Source of the DNA: Capnocytophaga sp.
GTDB taxonomy: Bacteria; Bacteroidota; Bacteroidia; Flavobacteriales; Flavobacteriaceae
Direction of reading: 5' to 3'
Length of the DNA: 64,000 bases
Assembly (NCBI GenBank): GCA_030530525.1
Contig: JAUMUT010000004.1
Location: 40,794 to 104,793, forward strand
Shown: piece by piece, positions 8,610 through 17,361 of the stretch
Position numbering within the stretch: position 1 is the stretch's first letter
Layout: every line of letters begins with the position of its first letter
The notes under the pieces: generated by a model
What the model was told of the DNA's origin: nothing
Database searches by the model: none
The model's input: only the letters and a program-made list of their open reading frames with translations
Program-made: the position numbers and the translations under genes

Positions 8610-9559
8610 TATTTATAAACTCCGTAATTACTATACTTATCCATTCGTTTTTCTACTAGTTTTTCTGTGGAAAGTTTGGATAGATTTTGGAATGTTTTTT
8701 CTATAGCTTGTTTTACGCTTTCAAAAATAGCGGGCTTATCCCGATGAGCACCTCCGAGAGGTTCTTTAATAATTTCGTCAATAAGTCCATTTTTTTTCAT
8801 ATCTTTCGCAGTGAGTTTAAGCACTTCGGCAGCTTTTTCTTTAAATTCCCAACTTCGCCAAAGAATGGAAGAACAAGACTCAGGCGAGATAACAGAATAC
8901 CAAGTGTTTTCTAACATAAAAACTTTGTCGCCAACGCCTATACCCAGCGCACCACCAGAGGCACCTTCTCCTATAATAAATACAATAATAGGAACTTTTA
9001 GGCGCGCCATTTCTAATAAATTCCGTGCGATAGCTTCTCCTTGTCCGCGTTCTTCTGCTTCTATACCTGGGTAAGCTCCTGGTGTATCAACAAAACAAAC
9101 GACAGGGATATTAAATTTTTCAGCAGACTTCATCAGTCGTAGAGCTTTTCGGTATCCTTCGGGGTTTGGCATTCCAAAATTTCGGTATTGGCGAGATTTG
9201 GTGTTATTTCCTTTCTGTTGCCCGATGAACATATAGGATTGGTCGCCTATTTTTCCCAGCCCTCCAATCATAGCTTTATCATCACCAACAGTTCGGTCGC
9301 CGTGAAGTTCTATAAATGTATTTCCACATAGGGCATTGATATACTCCAAAGCATAAGGTCTGTCAATATGCCGAGAAACCTGAACTCTCTGCCAAGGTGT
9401 TAAATTCTCGTATATTTCTTTTTGAGTTTGTATAAGTTTTTTTTCTAATTTTTTGCAAGTATCAGACACATCAACATGGCTTTCATTCCCGATAAGCTCA
9501 CATTTGGTTAATTGTTCTTCAAGCTCTTTAATGGGCAATTCAAAATCCAAATATTCCAT
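8609..9559 (-). CDS. accA: Acetyl-CoA carboxylase carboxyltransferase, alpha subunit
   Basis: With AccD it moves the carboxyl group from biotin to acetyl-CoA, the first committed step of fatty acid synthesis. Crotonase-fold motifs seen include [37 protein letters not shown] and [14 protein letters not shown], followed by the oxyanion-type [12 protein letters not shown]. The frame opens with a TTG at 9571, but the ATG at 9559 gives [10 protein letters not shown], the usual flavobacterial start, and fits a 316-residue subunit. accD is not in the window. Its stop codon overlaps the start of a tiny lipoprotein gene. Confidence 0.96.
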   Translation of the reverse strand: MEYLDFELPIKELEEQLTKCELIGNESHVDVSDTCKKLEKKLIQTQKEIYENLTPWQRVQVSRHIDRPYALEYINALCGNTFIELHGDRTVGDDKAMIGGLGKIGDQSYMFIGQQKGNNTKSRQYRNFGMPNPEGYRKALRLMKSAEKFNIPVVCFVDTPGAYPGIEAEERGQGEAIARNLLEMARLKVPIIVFIIGEGASGGALGIGVGDKVFMLENTWYSVISPESCSSILWRSWEFKEKAAEVLKLTAKDMKKNGLIDEIIKEPLGGAHRDKPAIFESVKQAIEKTFQNLSKLSTEKLVEKRMDKYSNYGVYK

Positions 9560-9585
9560 ATTATTTGTCAATTAAAAATATGGTG

Positions 9586-9593
9586 CAAAAATA
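9586..9593 (-). promoter_or_regulatory. -7 box (TATTTTTG, minus strand) for accA
   Basis: Plus-strand CAAAAATA at 9586-9593, 27 bases before the ATG at 9559. No good -33 TTG is visible. Confidence 0.45.
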
Positions 9594-9706
9594 CATATTT
9601 TTTTTAATTTGTAGAAAATTATAGTGTTAAAATATATTTTTTTGACCTAATTCTTTATTATTATTTATGTAAATTATTCTTAATAAAGCAATTAAAAAAT
9701 TAAGAT

Positions 9707-10381
9707 TTATTTTAAGCGAAATCGTATGTAAGTGATAGGTTTGTTCTCTGCTAAATATTGTTGTTCATAAAAAGTTTGTATGGAAGTAACTTCTTTTGGA
9801 GCACCTTCGTTACGATAAATATGATGATTGGCATATAAAATTTCGTATCCAAGCCCGTGTAAAAGTCCCAAAGTGTATCCGTGCATAAATTCACTATCTG
9901 TTTTTAAGTGAATAATTCCGTTTTTTATGAGTATTTTTTTATATTTTTCTAAAAAAGTTAGATTAGTAAGCCTGTGTTTGGTTCTTTTATATTTAATTTG
10001 AGGGTCAGGGAAAGTAATCCATATTTCGGAAACTTCATTTTCTGCAAAAAAATGTTCGATAAGCTCAATTTGCGTACGAAGAAAACCTACATTTGGAATA
10101 TTATTATCCATAGCCGTTTTTGCGCCACGCCAAAACCGAGCACCTTTTATATCTACTCCAATAAAATTTTTATCAGGGTTTTGTTTTGCTAAATTAACAG
10201 AATATTCTCCTTTTCCACAGCCCAATTCTAATACGATAGGATTATTATTTTTAAAGAACTGACTAGCCCACTTACCTTTTAAGGGGAATGTTCCTTCTAT
10301 TGCTTCTTCACGTTTCGGTTGGATAACGTTTGGAAAAGTTTCGTTTTCTTTGAATCGTTTTAATTTGTTTTTACTTCCCAT
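9707..10381 (-). CDS. trmB: tRNA (guanine-N7-)-methyltransferase, position 46
   Basis: Methylates G46 in the variable loop of tRNAs using S-adenosylmethionine. Motifs: PIVLELGCGKGEYSVNLA (SAM-binding loop), GVDIKGARFWRGAKTA, IWITFPDPQIK (the family's FPDPW-like catalytic segment), KHRLTN and HLKTDSE. Length 224 aa is typical. It sits 17 bases after clpS on the same strand and is probably the last gene of the acpP-fabF-rnc-clpS-trmB run. Only a weak hairpin (ATTAAG arms near 9675) follows, so the terminator is unclear. Confidence 0.94.
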   Translation of the reverse strand: MGSKNKLKRFKENETFPNVIQPKREEAIEGTFPLKGKWASQFFKNNNPIVLELGCGKGEYSVNLAKQNPDKNFIGVDIKGARFWRGAKTAMDNNIPNVGFLRTQIELIEHFFAENEVSEIWITFPDPQIKYKRTKHRLTNLTFLEKYKKILIKNGIIHLKTDSEFMHGYTLGLLHGLGYEILYANHHIYRNEGAPKEVTSIQTFYEQQYLAENKPITYIRFRLK

Positions 10382-10398
10382 TATTTTTTAGAAAAAAA

Positions 10399-10692
10399 TT
10401 ATTCACAAGGATGAATTTCAGCTGTTAGTCCTCCTGCTTTTAGTTTAGCACAACGAGGTAATAAATCTTCATAAGAGCCTGTTTTTACGGGGCATTTTCC
10501 AGAAAAATGGACAATGGTAGCACACTGTTCTGCTTGTTCAGGAGTGTGTTCGCATACCTCGATTAATGTTTTTATGACATAATCAAAAGTGTTAAAATCA
10601 TCATTGTATAATATAATGTTAAATAAATGAGATTTTTCTGTAAGTAACTCATTTTCTTGTTGTTCTGTTGGGTTTGATTGTGTTTCTGGCAT
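10399..10692 (-). CDS. clpS: ATP-dependent Clp protease adaptor ClpS
   Basis: Binds ClpA/ClpC-type unfoldases and delivers N-degron substrates. The ClpS core is clear: NIILYNDDFNTFDYVIKTLI, with the acidic substrate-pocket residues, then TPEQAEQCATIVHFSGKCPV and GLTAEIHPC at the end. Length 97 aa is normal; the first 20 residues are a disordered Gln/Glu-rich tail. The gene follows rnc by only four bases, so it is cotranscribed and possibly coupled. Confidence 0.95.
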   Translation of the reverse strand: MPETQSNPTEQQENELLTEKSHLFNIILYNDDFNTFDYVIKTLIEVCEHTPEQAEQCATIVHFSGKCPVKTGSYEDLLPRCAKLKAGGLTAEIHPCE

Positions 10693-10696
10693 ACTA

Positions 10697-11431
10697 TTAA
10701 GATTTTTTTCTTTTTTCTTTTACGTGATAATATGCTCTTTTAGCAGCACGCTCTTCGGCTTTTTTCTTAGATGTTTCGTGAGCTTTGGAAAAAACTTTAT
10801 TATTGATAATTACTTTTGCGAGGAAAATTTTCTTTTTGGCTTTGTAATTCATATCTTCGTCGGTTTCAAAAGTAATCGTTTTTTTATATTTTTGAGCCCA
10901 TTCTACCATTAAACTTTTGTAGCTTATTATCTTGTCTTCCAGTTCTTTAACATCTAAATTAGAACTAATTAATATTCTATGAATAAAAGCAGAAACTACC
11001 TCGTATCCTTGGTCTAAATAAATAGCACCAATGAGGGCTTCAAAAAGATTTCCATTAATATTTCCTCCAAGAGGCAGGGATTTTTTATCTAAAATAAGAT
11101 AACTATTGAGTTTTAGTTTTTCTCCTATTTGATTGAGATATTCTCGTCGAACCATTCTTGTTCGCATTTTTGTTAAATACCCTTCATCTTGATTAGGCGA
11201 TTGAAGGAAAACGAAATGAGCAACAACAGCTCCTAAAATAGCGTCTCCGAGAAATTCTAATCTTTCATAATTAATATGAGAGCCATCATCTCTTCTTAGA
11301 GAAGAATGTGTAAAGGCTTCTTCATAAAAATGAATATTTTTTGGAGAAAATCCTAAAAGATCTTTCATTTTTATATAAAATATCCCGTCTTTTTGGTGAA
11401 AACGGGATATTATTTTCTTTAAAAAAAGCAT
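10697..11431 (-). CDS. rnc: Ribonuclease III
   Basis: Cleaves double-stranded RNA in rRNA maturation and mRNA decay. The RNase III signature NYERLEFLGDAILGAVVA is present, with further acidic metal ligands in GNLFEALIGAIYLDQGY, followed by a C-terminal double-stranded RNA-binding domain (about residues 165-240) ending in AEERAAKRAYY. Length 244 aa is typical. The ATG begins directly at the base next to the fabF stop (no gap), the classical acpP-fabF-rnc order of Bacteroidota. Confidence 0.95.
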   Translation of the reverse strand: MLFLKKIISRFHQKDGIFYIKMKDLLGFSPKNIHFYEEAFTHSSLRRDDGSHINYERLEFLGDAILGAVVAHFVFLQSPNQDEGYLTKMRTRMVRREYLNQIGEKLKLNSYLILDKKSLPLGGNINGNLFEALIGAIYLDQGYEVVSAFIHRILISSNLDVKELEDKIISYKSLMVEWAQKYKKTITFETDEDMNYKAKKKIFLAKVIINNKVFSKAHETSKKKAEERAAKRAYYHVKEKRKKS

Positions 11432-12682
11432 TTAGTCTATTTTTTTGAATACAACGCAAGCATTATGCCCTCCAAATCCAAAAGTATTACTCATAGCAAC
11501 TTTAATATCTCGTTTTTGAGCTTTATTGAATGTGAAATTCAGTTTTTGGTCAATATTTTCGTCAGGTGTTTCAAAATTAATGGTAGGAGGAACGATACCA
11601 TTGGCTATAGCCAATACAGATGCAATAGCTTCAATAGCACCAGCAGCACCTAATAGATGTCCTGTCATTGATTTTGTTGAGTTTAAGTTGATGTTATATG
11701 CGTGTTCTCCAAAAACTTCTTTAACAGCTTTTGTTTCGGCAATATCTCCTAATGGAGTAGAAGTTCCGTGAAGGTTTATCGCATCAACATCTTGTGGTGA
11801 TAGTCCTGCATCACGTAAGCAGTTGAGCATCACATTCTTAGCACCAAGCCCTTCTGGATGAGGAGCAGTTAAGTGATGAGCATCGGCAGATAGTCCGCCT
11901 CCTACAATTTCGCAATATATTTTAGCTCCACGTGCTTTAGCGTGTTCATATTCTTCCAAAACAAGAGCTCCTGAACCTTCTCCAAGTACAAATCCGTCAC
12001 GATTTAAATCAAATGGGCGAGATGCTGTTTTATAATCGTCATTGCGTGTAGAAAGGGCGTGAAGTGCATTAAAACCGCCTATTCCTGCTTCAATAACTGC
12101 TGCCTCTGAGCCACCCGAAACAATAACATCAGCGTGCCCAAGGCGTATGTAATTTAAAGCGTCAATAATTGCATTGGCAGAGGAAGCACAAGCTGAAACC
12201 GTAGCAAAATTAGGTCCTCTAAGTCCGTGGCGTATAGATATCATTCCAGGTGCAATATCAGCAATCATTTTAGGAATAAAGAAAGGATTGAAACGAGGTG
12301 TACCATCTCCTTTTCCAAAAGCTAAAACTTCCTCTTGGAAAGTGATAAGCCCTCCAATACCAGCCCCCCAAATAACACCTATTCGGTCTTTGTTTTCTTT
12401 TTCTAAATCAAGCCCAGAGTCTTTAATGGCTTCGTCGGAAGCAACAACTGCATACTGAGCGAATTTATCCATCTTGCGTGCTTCTTTTTTATCAATAAAC
12501 TGAGAAACATCAAAATTTTTTACTTCACACGCAAATTGAGTTTTGAACTTAGAAGCATCAAAATGAGTGATAAGGTTAGCACCACTAATACCTTCTACAA
12601 GTCCATTCCAATATTCTTGTATATTATTTCCTATGGGAGTAATAGCCCCCAATCCTGTTACAACTACTCTTCTGTTTTTCAT
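11432..12682 (-). CDS. fabF: 3-oxoacyl-[acyl-carrier-protein] synthase II
   Basis: Condenses malonyl-ACP with a growing acyl-ACP in fatty acid elongation. The catalytic triad of KAS II is visible: the cysteine in TVSACASSANAI, the histidine in NLHGTSTPLGD and the histidine in TGHLLGAAGAIEA; a GFGGHNAC loop closes the active site. Length 416 aa is normal. It is downstream of acpP by 90 bases, with a GC-rich hairpin in the gap, and abuts rnc. Confidence 0.97.
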   Translation of the reverse strand: MKNRRVVVTGLGAITPIGNNIQEYWNGLVEGISGANLITHFDASKFKTQFACEVKNFDVSQFIDKKEARKMDKFAQYAVVASDEAIKDSGLDLEKENKDRIGVIWGAGIGGLITFQEEVLAFGKGDGTPRFNPFFIPKMIADIAPGMISIRHGLRGPNFATVSACASSANAIIDALNYIRLGHADVIVSGGSEAAVIEAGIGGFNALHALSTRNDDYKTASRPFDLNRDGFVLGEGSGALVLEEYEHAKARGAKIYCEIVGGGLSADAHHLTAPHPEGLGAKNVMLNCLRDAGLSPQDVDAINLHGTSTPLGDIAETKAVKEVFGEHAYNINLNSTKSMTGHLLGAAGAIEAIASVLAIANGIVPPTINFETPDENIDQKLNFTFNKAQKRDIKVAMSNTFGFGGHNACVVFKKID

Positions 12683-12721
12683 AGTTAAAAATGTTTTAAA
12701 ATTAACCTATAAATACACTAA

Positions 12722-12743
12722 ACGGGGAATTTGACTTCCCCGT
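12722..12743 (-). other. GC-rich hairpin between acpP and fabF
   Basis: ACGGGGAA (12722-12729) pairs perfectly with TTCCCCGT (12736-12743). In the direction of transcription (minus) no T run follows, so it is more likely a partial terminator, RNA stabiliser or processing site than a full stop. On the plus strand it would resemble a terminator, but no plus-strand gene needs one there. Confidence 0.55.
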
Positions 12744-12772
12744 AGAGTTTTTTTTAAGCTGTGAATCTTTTG

Positions 12773-13009
12773 CTATTGTTTTGCTTCTTCAATGTATTTA
12801 ATAGCCTGACCCACAGTTGAAATGTTTTCAGCTTGATCATCAGGAATTTGAATATCAAATTCTTTTTCAAATTCCATAATTAATTCCACAGTGTCCAATG
12901 AGTCTGCTCCTAAATCGTTAGTGAAGCTTGCGTCTGCAACCACTTCGTTTTCGTCAACTCCGAGCTTATCTACGATAATAGCCTTTACTCTTGATGCGAT
13001 GTCTGACAT
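12773..13009 (-). CDS. acpP: Acyl carrier protein
   Basis: Carries acyl chains on a phosphopantetheine arm during fatty acid synthesis. The acceptor serine lies in [16 protein letters not shown]. The protein is small (78 aa), very acidic and helical. It has its own -7 box and a hairpin before fabF, which may help keep it more abundant than the synthase. Confidence 0.97.
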   Translation of the reverse strand: MSDIASRVKAIIVDKLGVDENEVVADASFTNDLGADSLDTVELIMEFEKEFDIQIPDDQAENISTVGQAIKYIEEAKQ

Positions 13010-13038
13010 AATTTTAAAATTTTTAATTTAACTCGTTG

Positions 13039-13046
13039 CAAAAATA
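13039..13046 (-). promoter_or_regulatory. -7 box (TATTTTTG, minus strand) for acpP
   Basis: Plus-strand CAAAAATA at 13039-13046, 30 bases before the acpP ATG. The -33 region lacks a clear TTG. Confidence 0.5.
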
Positions 13047-13195
13047 AGATTTTTTTTTGAAATACTAAGGTTTATTATTCAAAAAAAATATTTTTTTTAT
13101 TAATCTACTGAATATCAGCGTATAAAAACTATAAAAACTTTATTTTTATAGAACAAAAAATATGTTTTATTGGTTATTTATAAGTTTTAATGAAT

Positions 13196-13240
13196 AAAAA
13201 AGCTATCTTAAAAATAGTAATTAAGATAGCTTTTTTTATT
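13196..13240. terminator. Bidirectional terminator after the OmpA-family gene
   Basis: A 16-bp perfect stem, AAAAAAGCTATCTTAA (13196-13211) with its complement at 13221-13236 and a 9-base loop. On the minus strand it ends the OmpA-family transcript; it also insulates the acpP promoter. Confidence 0.85.
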
Positions 13241-13286
13241 TTCCAAATTCAATAATCTTAAAAGGATATGGAAAAAGAAGTAATTT

Positions 13287-14387
13287 TTAGTTTCCTAAAA
13301 TTCTAAATTCAGTACGACGGTTTTTAGCGTGTTCTTCATCTGTACATTGCACTCCATTAAAGCATTTGTTTACAAGACGAGTTTCACCATAACCTTTTGC
13401 AGCCATTCTTGAACGAGAAATACCTTTTGTAGCTAAGTAATTAACTACAGCATTTGCTCTTTGTTGAGAAAGAGAAAGGTTGTAAGCATCGTTTCCGCGA
13501 GAGTCAGTGTGAGACATAATTTCAACGCTCTTGTTATTTCCTGCTAATAGAGGTAACAATAATTCGTCAATAACTTTTTCAGATTCTCTTGTAAGTTTTG
13601 CACTGTTATATTCATAATAAACAGGTAATAAAGTAGGCTCTAACAAACGGCAATCTACTTCTTCCCATACAGTGTCTCCTCCTTTTTTAACTAACTCACG
13701 TTTTGTAATAGTAGTATATTCTGCTGGGACTTCTACCTTACGAGTAGATGCAGGTACATCAACAACTGTTCTTTTGATGGTAGCATATTCCGCAGGAATT
13801 TCTACTTCATCAACACGAGCAGGAGTTTTTACTACTTGTTTTTTGTAGGTAGCATTGTTTTCTCCAATTGGAGTTTCTTCTACTGCTGCATCTTTTACAA
13901 GAGTAGTGATTTCTACAGATTTAAACTGAGCAGGGTACTCTACAAAACACGCTGTAACACACGCATCTTTGTTTATAGAAGGACAGTTATCCAATGTTTT
14001 GTATTCCCAACCAGATGTTTTTGGAGTGATTTCAAAAGTTTTAGAATCTTTACCAAAAACAGCAGGAACTACTTTTAACGTAGTAGATTTCTCTTTTTGA
14101 ACGTAAGGAACTTCAACTGTTTCATAAACAGCTGGTACATAAACCAATTTTTTAGAAGCCTCTTTCACTAAAACTCTTTCTTCAACAGTTTTGAAAGTTC
14201 CTGGTACTACTTCTAATTTTGAATAAGCAGGTTTTACCATTACTTTCTCCTCTACGTCTTTGAATTCGTCTTTCGTGATACATTTCACATAACACTTCCC
14301 AGGAGCTGGGTTGCTTGGTAAGTTTTGTGCAGTTGCAGCACCTACAAATACCAACATTGCGCTTAGGCTAAGAATGTTTCTTTTCAT
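13287..14387 (-). CDS. OmpA family outer-membrane protein with 23-residue repeats
   Basis: Cell-envelope protein: signal peptide (MKRN, hydrophobic core to about residue 20, cleavage after TAQ), a repeat region, then a C-terminal OmpA peptidoglycan-binding domain (about 255-366) with SHTDSRGNDAYNLSLSQQRA, KGYGE and NRRTEF. Residues 39-250 consist of degenerate copies of a 23-residue unit with consensus PAxYxTVxxxVxVKxA; aromatic anchors fall at 42, 65, 88, 111, 155, 201 and 224. Cysteines at 32, 36, 135, 143, 147 and 246 flank or interrupt the repeats. There is no OmpA-type transmembrane barrel. It likely tethers the outer membrane or a surface layer to peptidoglycan. Confidence 0.88.
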   Translation of the reverse strand: MKRNILSLSAMLVFVGAATAQNLPSNPAPGKCYVKCITKDEFKDVEEKVMVKPAYSKLEVVPGTFKTVEERVLVKEASKKLVYVPAVYETVEVPYVQKEKSTTLKVVPAVFGKDSKTFEITPKTSGWEYKTLDNCPSINKDACVTACFVEYPAQFKSVEITTLVKDAAVEETPIGENNATYKKQVVKTPARVDEVEIPAEYATIKRTVVDVPASTRKVEVPAEYTTITKRELVKKGGDTVWEEVDCRLLEPTLLPVYYEYNSAKLTRESEKVIDELLLPLLAGNNKSVEIMSHTDSRGNDAYNLSLSQQRANAVVNYLATKGISRSRMAAKGYGETRLVNKCFNGVQCTDEEHAKNRRTEFRILGN

Positions 14388-14678
14388 ACAAAAACTAATT
14401 ATTTTAAAAAATTATTTCGGGGGCTAAATTAGTACTTTTTTTTAAAAAAACGAATAAAAATTAAAAAAAAAATACTTTTTTAATTTATTTTTTAAATATA
14501 AATTTTCTATGTATAAAAAATTGTGTTAAAAACAACAAATAAAAGATAATTAAAAATTAATATAATTAAATATTTTAACATTTTTAGTCTTTTATTTTTT
14601 TGTGAAAACATCTATTATTAAGAAAAAATGGTATTTTTAAATCCAAAAGTATTTTATTACTAACGAAAAATACTTTAA
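14388..14678. other. Intergenic region with a weak terminator and promoter
   Basis: About 290 AT-rich bases. AAAGTATTTT (14646-14655) pairs with AAAATACTTT (14667-14676), a probable end of the TlpA-like/YgjV-like transcript, although its T run is poor. A near-consensus -7 box TAATTTAG on the minus strand (14424-14431) may start the OmpA-family gene. Nothing else was seen. Confidence 0.4.
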
Positions 14679-14903
14679 TTATTTCCCTTTATTTACTAAA
14701 TGATAGATTTGAACCACACAAATAATCGCATTTGGGATAATAACAGGTAACAGTAATTCCGTATTTAATAGCCCATAAATAACAAAACAAACACAACCTA
14801 TTAGATTAATAATCCGTAGTGTTTTAAGGTCTTTTACAATAAAGCTTAGGATAATAAAAACAGAGGCAAGATAGCCTATGTATTGTACCATTTCTTGATT
14901 CAT
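14679..14903 (-). CDS. Small YgjV-like inner membrane protein
   Basis: A 74-residue protein with about three hydrophobic helices (residues 7-23, 29-46 and 50-68), resembling half of the YgjV inner-membrane family (IGYLASVFIILSFIVKDLKTLRIINLIG). Flavobacterial genomes often carry such short versions. It lies eight bases after the TlpA-like gene on the same strand, so the two are probably cotranscribed. Function unknown. Confidence 0.7.
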   Translation of the reverse strand: MNQEMVQYIGYLASVFIILSFIVKDLKTLRIINLIGCVCFVIYGLLNTELLLPVIIPNAIICVVQIYHLVNKGK

Positions 14904-14910
14904 AAGTATA

Positions 14911-15915
14911 TTATTTTTTGTATTCTTGAATTTTTTTTGCTAAATTATTTGGTGTAACATTAATACCAATAATTTTCCCCGTAGCATCTAATAAAAAGTT
15001 TGTAGGAATGATGGTTATACCTAATGACTTAATAGTAGCATCATTTTTTCTCTTAGGTGCGATAACCGCAGTCCAACCTATGCCTTCTTTATGCAAGTAT
15101 TCTTTCCAAGTAGTACTACTTTCGTCCAAATAAACCTCATATATAGAAAGCCCGTGAGATTTGAAGTCTTTATAAACGGCAGCCATTTTCCTGTCTAACT
15201 CTACGCAGTTTATACAATCAGAAGAAGAAAACGCTACAAGAGTAAATTTCTTTCGGTGGTTGTATAATTTTTCTACGCCACGAGTTCCTTGAAATTCTAT
15301 ATCGGGGAAAATAGCTCCGATTTGCGTTTTACTCATACTCTCTAATATATTATCAATCTCTGCGAGGTCTTCCTTATCTTGCGTAGTTCTGTCCAATATT
15401 TTCAAGAGCATTTTAGACTGATCCATAGTTACATTTCTATCTGCCATTGTCTCGGCTAAGAGCATTCCATTATATTGGCTTTTTGGAGATTTTTGGAATA
15501 ATACTTTTAGTTTATCAAAGAGCATATTACCTAAGTTAGGTGATTGGTAATATTTATTCTTAAACACTAAAAAGTCTTTGATATTCTTAACCGATTCACT
15601 TCCTCCAATTCCTTTAAAATATACTTTTCGGTTGTTTTCAATTGCTATATCTACCGAAAGTGAGCTGGGTTCTAATATAAAAAAGCCCGTTTCTTTATTA
15701 TCTTTCTTAGTAGATAAGTTTGCCTTAGTGGGGTATTCTATCTTTCCTTGGAAGAAAAAACTCCCGTTAGTTACCGTTGTACTATCTATTTTATCATTAT
15801 ACAATAAATATAATTTCCCGTTATATGGAGAAGAGGTATTCCCATCTATATAAAATTCTTGGCTATATCCAATAAAAGAATGACAAAGTAGCCCAAAGTA
15901 TATTAATTTTTTCAT
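14911..15915 (-). CDS. TlpA-like thioredoxin-fold protein with N-terminal DUF4369-type domain
   Basis: Secreted or envelope-bound thiol-disulfide protein. The signal peptide is MKKLIYFGLLCHSFIGYSQ. An N-terminal beta domain resembling DUF4369 (about 20-130) is followed by a helical linker and a C-terminal AhpC/TSA-type thioredoxin fold with the CxxC pair in SSSDCINCVELD and a cis-proline segment ITIIPTNFLLD. Length 334 aa is usual for this group. Likely helps with disulfide reduction or cytochrome maturation, but the partner is unknown. Confidence 0.85.
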   Translation of the reverse strand: MKKLIYFGLLCHSFIGYSQEFYIDGNTSSPYNGKLYLLYNDKIDSTTVTNGSFFFQGKIEYPTKANLSTKKDNKETGFFILEPSSLSVDIAIENNRKVYFKGIGGSESVKNIKDFLVFKNKYYQSPNLGNMLFDKLKVLFQKSPKSQYNGMLLAETMADRNVTMDQSKMLLKILDRTTQDKEDLAEIDNILESMSKTQIGAIFPDIEFQGTRGVEKLYNHRKKFTLVAFSSSDCINCVELDRKMAAVYKDFKSHGLSIYEVYLDESSTTWKEYLHKEGIGWTAVIAPKRKNDATIKSLGITIIPTNFLLDATGKIIGINVTPNNLAKKIQEYKK

Positions 15916-15934
15916 AGAATGATTTATTTCTCTG

Positions 15935-15942
15935 CAAAAGTA
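15935..15942 (-). promoter_or_regulatory. -7 box (TACTTTTG, minus strand) for the TlpA-like gene
   Basis: Plus-strand CAAAAGTA at 15935-15942, 20 bases before the ATG at 15915. Confidence 0.45.
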
Positions 15943-16024
15943 CTATTTTTTTTTATTCTAAAAATTATTTTAACTATTTTATTTTTTTATTTTTTCGTTT
16001 TACGATTACCTAATATGTAGATAC

Positions 16025-16077
16025 TAAAAAAATACTTGGAAGAATATATTTTTTTAATAAAAATAATCCTCCCAAGT
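16025..16077 (-). terminator. Terminator after the C1 peptidase
   Basis: On the minus strand ACTTGGGAGGAT (16077-16066) pairs with ATTCTTCCAAGT (16045-16034) using two G-U pairs. The loop is 20 bases and a T run follows. Confidence 0.7.
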
Positions 16078-16127
16078 AAAATATTTAAAATAAAACAAAC
16101 TATGATATACGTTGTTATTATTCCAAT

Positions 16128-17309
16128 TTATTGATTTGCTTTTTTATAAGCCTTTGCAATATTTTTCGGTAATGCTTTTTGATTTACTAAAATAGCCGTA
16201 GTTTTGTATTTTAAGAAGTTTTTAGTAACGTAAAGGTATCCTTTTCTGGTATTATTGATTCCCCAAGAGTTTTTAACTATATAATACTCTCTACCTTTTT
16301 GGTCTTTTACTATCCCGATGATGTGCATTCCGTGGTCATCGGTAGTTTCGTAGTTATCAAAAGCCTTTTGTCTATCTTCTGGGGTAATAACTTTCTCTTC
16401 CCAATACACATCAAATCTGGTTCTTTGTTCTTCTGGGGTCATTTCTTCAAAAGATTTTTCAGGTACGAAAGCTAATCCGTTATACCAACTAAAATATTTT
16501 TCAGAAACATCGGTTGCCCAGCCTACGGTATATCCTTTTTTAAGAGAATTATCAATTACAGAGATAAAGTCATCCATATTTACATTGAAGGCATAGTCAA
16601 AACTCCAGTTATCAGGTACTGCAATAAATGTATTTTTATATTTCGGTTGGTCTTCATACGATACCATTTCTACATATTTCTCTTTATCTAAGCCTACAAC
16701 TTGCTCAGCAAATGATTTCGGCGTATATTGTACTCCATTATATATAAAAGTTTCGGGTACTTTGCCTAAATATTTGTCTAATTTTGCATTAAATACATCT
16801 TTCCAATTATCAGGGAGTTTCTTTAATTGGATAAGCGAATCCAAATAAGGCTTTAATTCTTCCTGCATCTCCTTAAAATTGTTCGTTGTAGCACCATTTA
16901 ACAATCCTGTATAGGCGTATTGCGGAACGATACCATATTTTTTGTATGCATTAGTAACATCGTGAAGCTGTCCGCCATCTCCCCACTCTACATTACCGTG
17001 CATACGAACGTAATTAATAGCTTTATCATAGTAAGAATGGCGAGCGATGAAAATTTCAGCCAAATCTACAGGTTGTTTTTTGTTTCTTGCCATTTCAGAC
17101 TCTAAAAATGAGGACATAGCATAGCTCCAACAAGTTCCGCTCTTACCTTGGTTCTTTACGTCAGTAGCATCTAAGTTGATTACATCTGTAAATTGATATA
17201 TTTTATCGGTCATTATGCCTCGGTTTCCAGATACTGCATTGATAAGATTATCTTGTGCAGATACTTGTGCGAATACCCCAAGCATAGATAGGGTTACAAT
17301 TTTTTTCAT
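16128..17309 (-). CDS. Secreted C1 family (papain-like, bleomycin hydrolase type) peptidase
   Basis: Cysteine peptidase, probably periplasmic or exported, with signal peptide MKKIVTLSMLGVFAQVSAQ. The papain-fold residues are present: glutamine and nucleophile in NQGKSGTCWSYAMSSFLES (C60), the histidine in DDHGMHIIGIV and the asparagine in VKNSWG, both in the last 70 residues. The long insertion between them and overall shape match C1B aminopeptidase C/bleomycin hydrolase relatives, at 393 aa. Probably releases amino acids from peptides. It lies 52 bases downstream of trmD on the same strand. Confidence 0.9.
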   Translation of the reverse strand: MKKIVTLSMLGVFAQVSAQDNLINAVSGNRGIMTDKIYQFTDVINLDATDVKNQGKSGTCWSYAMSSFLESEMARNKKQPVDLAEIFIARHSYYDKAINYVRMHGNVEWGDGGQLHDVTNAYKKYGIVPQYAYTGLLNGATTNNFKEMQEELKPYLDSLIQLKKLPDNWKDVFNAKLDKYLGKVPETFIYNGVQYTPKSFAEQVVGLDKEKYVEMVSYEDQPKYKNTFIAVPDNWSFDYAFNVNMDDFISVIDNSLKKGYTVGWATDVSEKYFSWYNGLAFVPEKSFEEMTPEEQRTRFDVYWEEKVITPEDRQKAFDNYETTDDHGMHIIGIVKDQKGREYYIVKNSWGINNTRKGYLYVTKNFLKYKTTAILVNQKALPKNIAKAYKKANQ

Positions 17310-17361
17310 TGGTAATTAATTTTAGTTTTTAATAATAATTTTTTATTTACGGAAGATTTTT

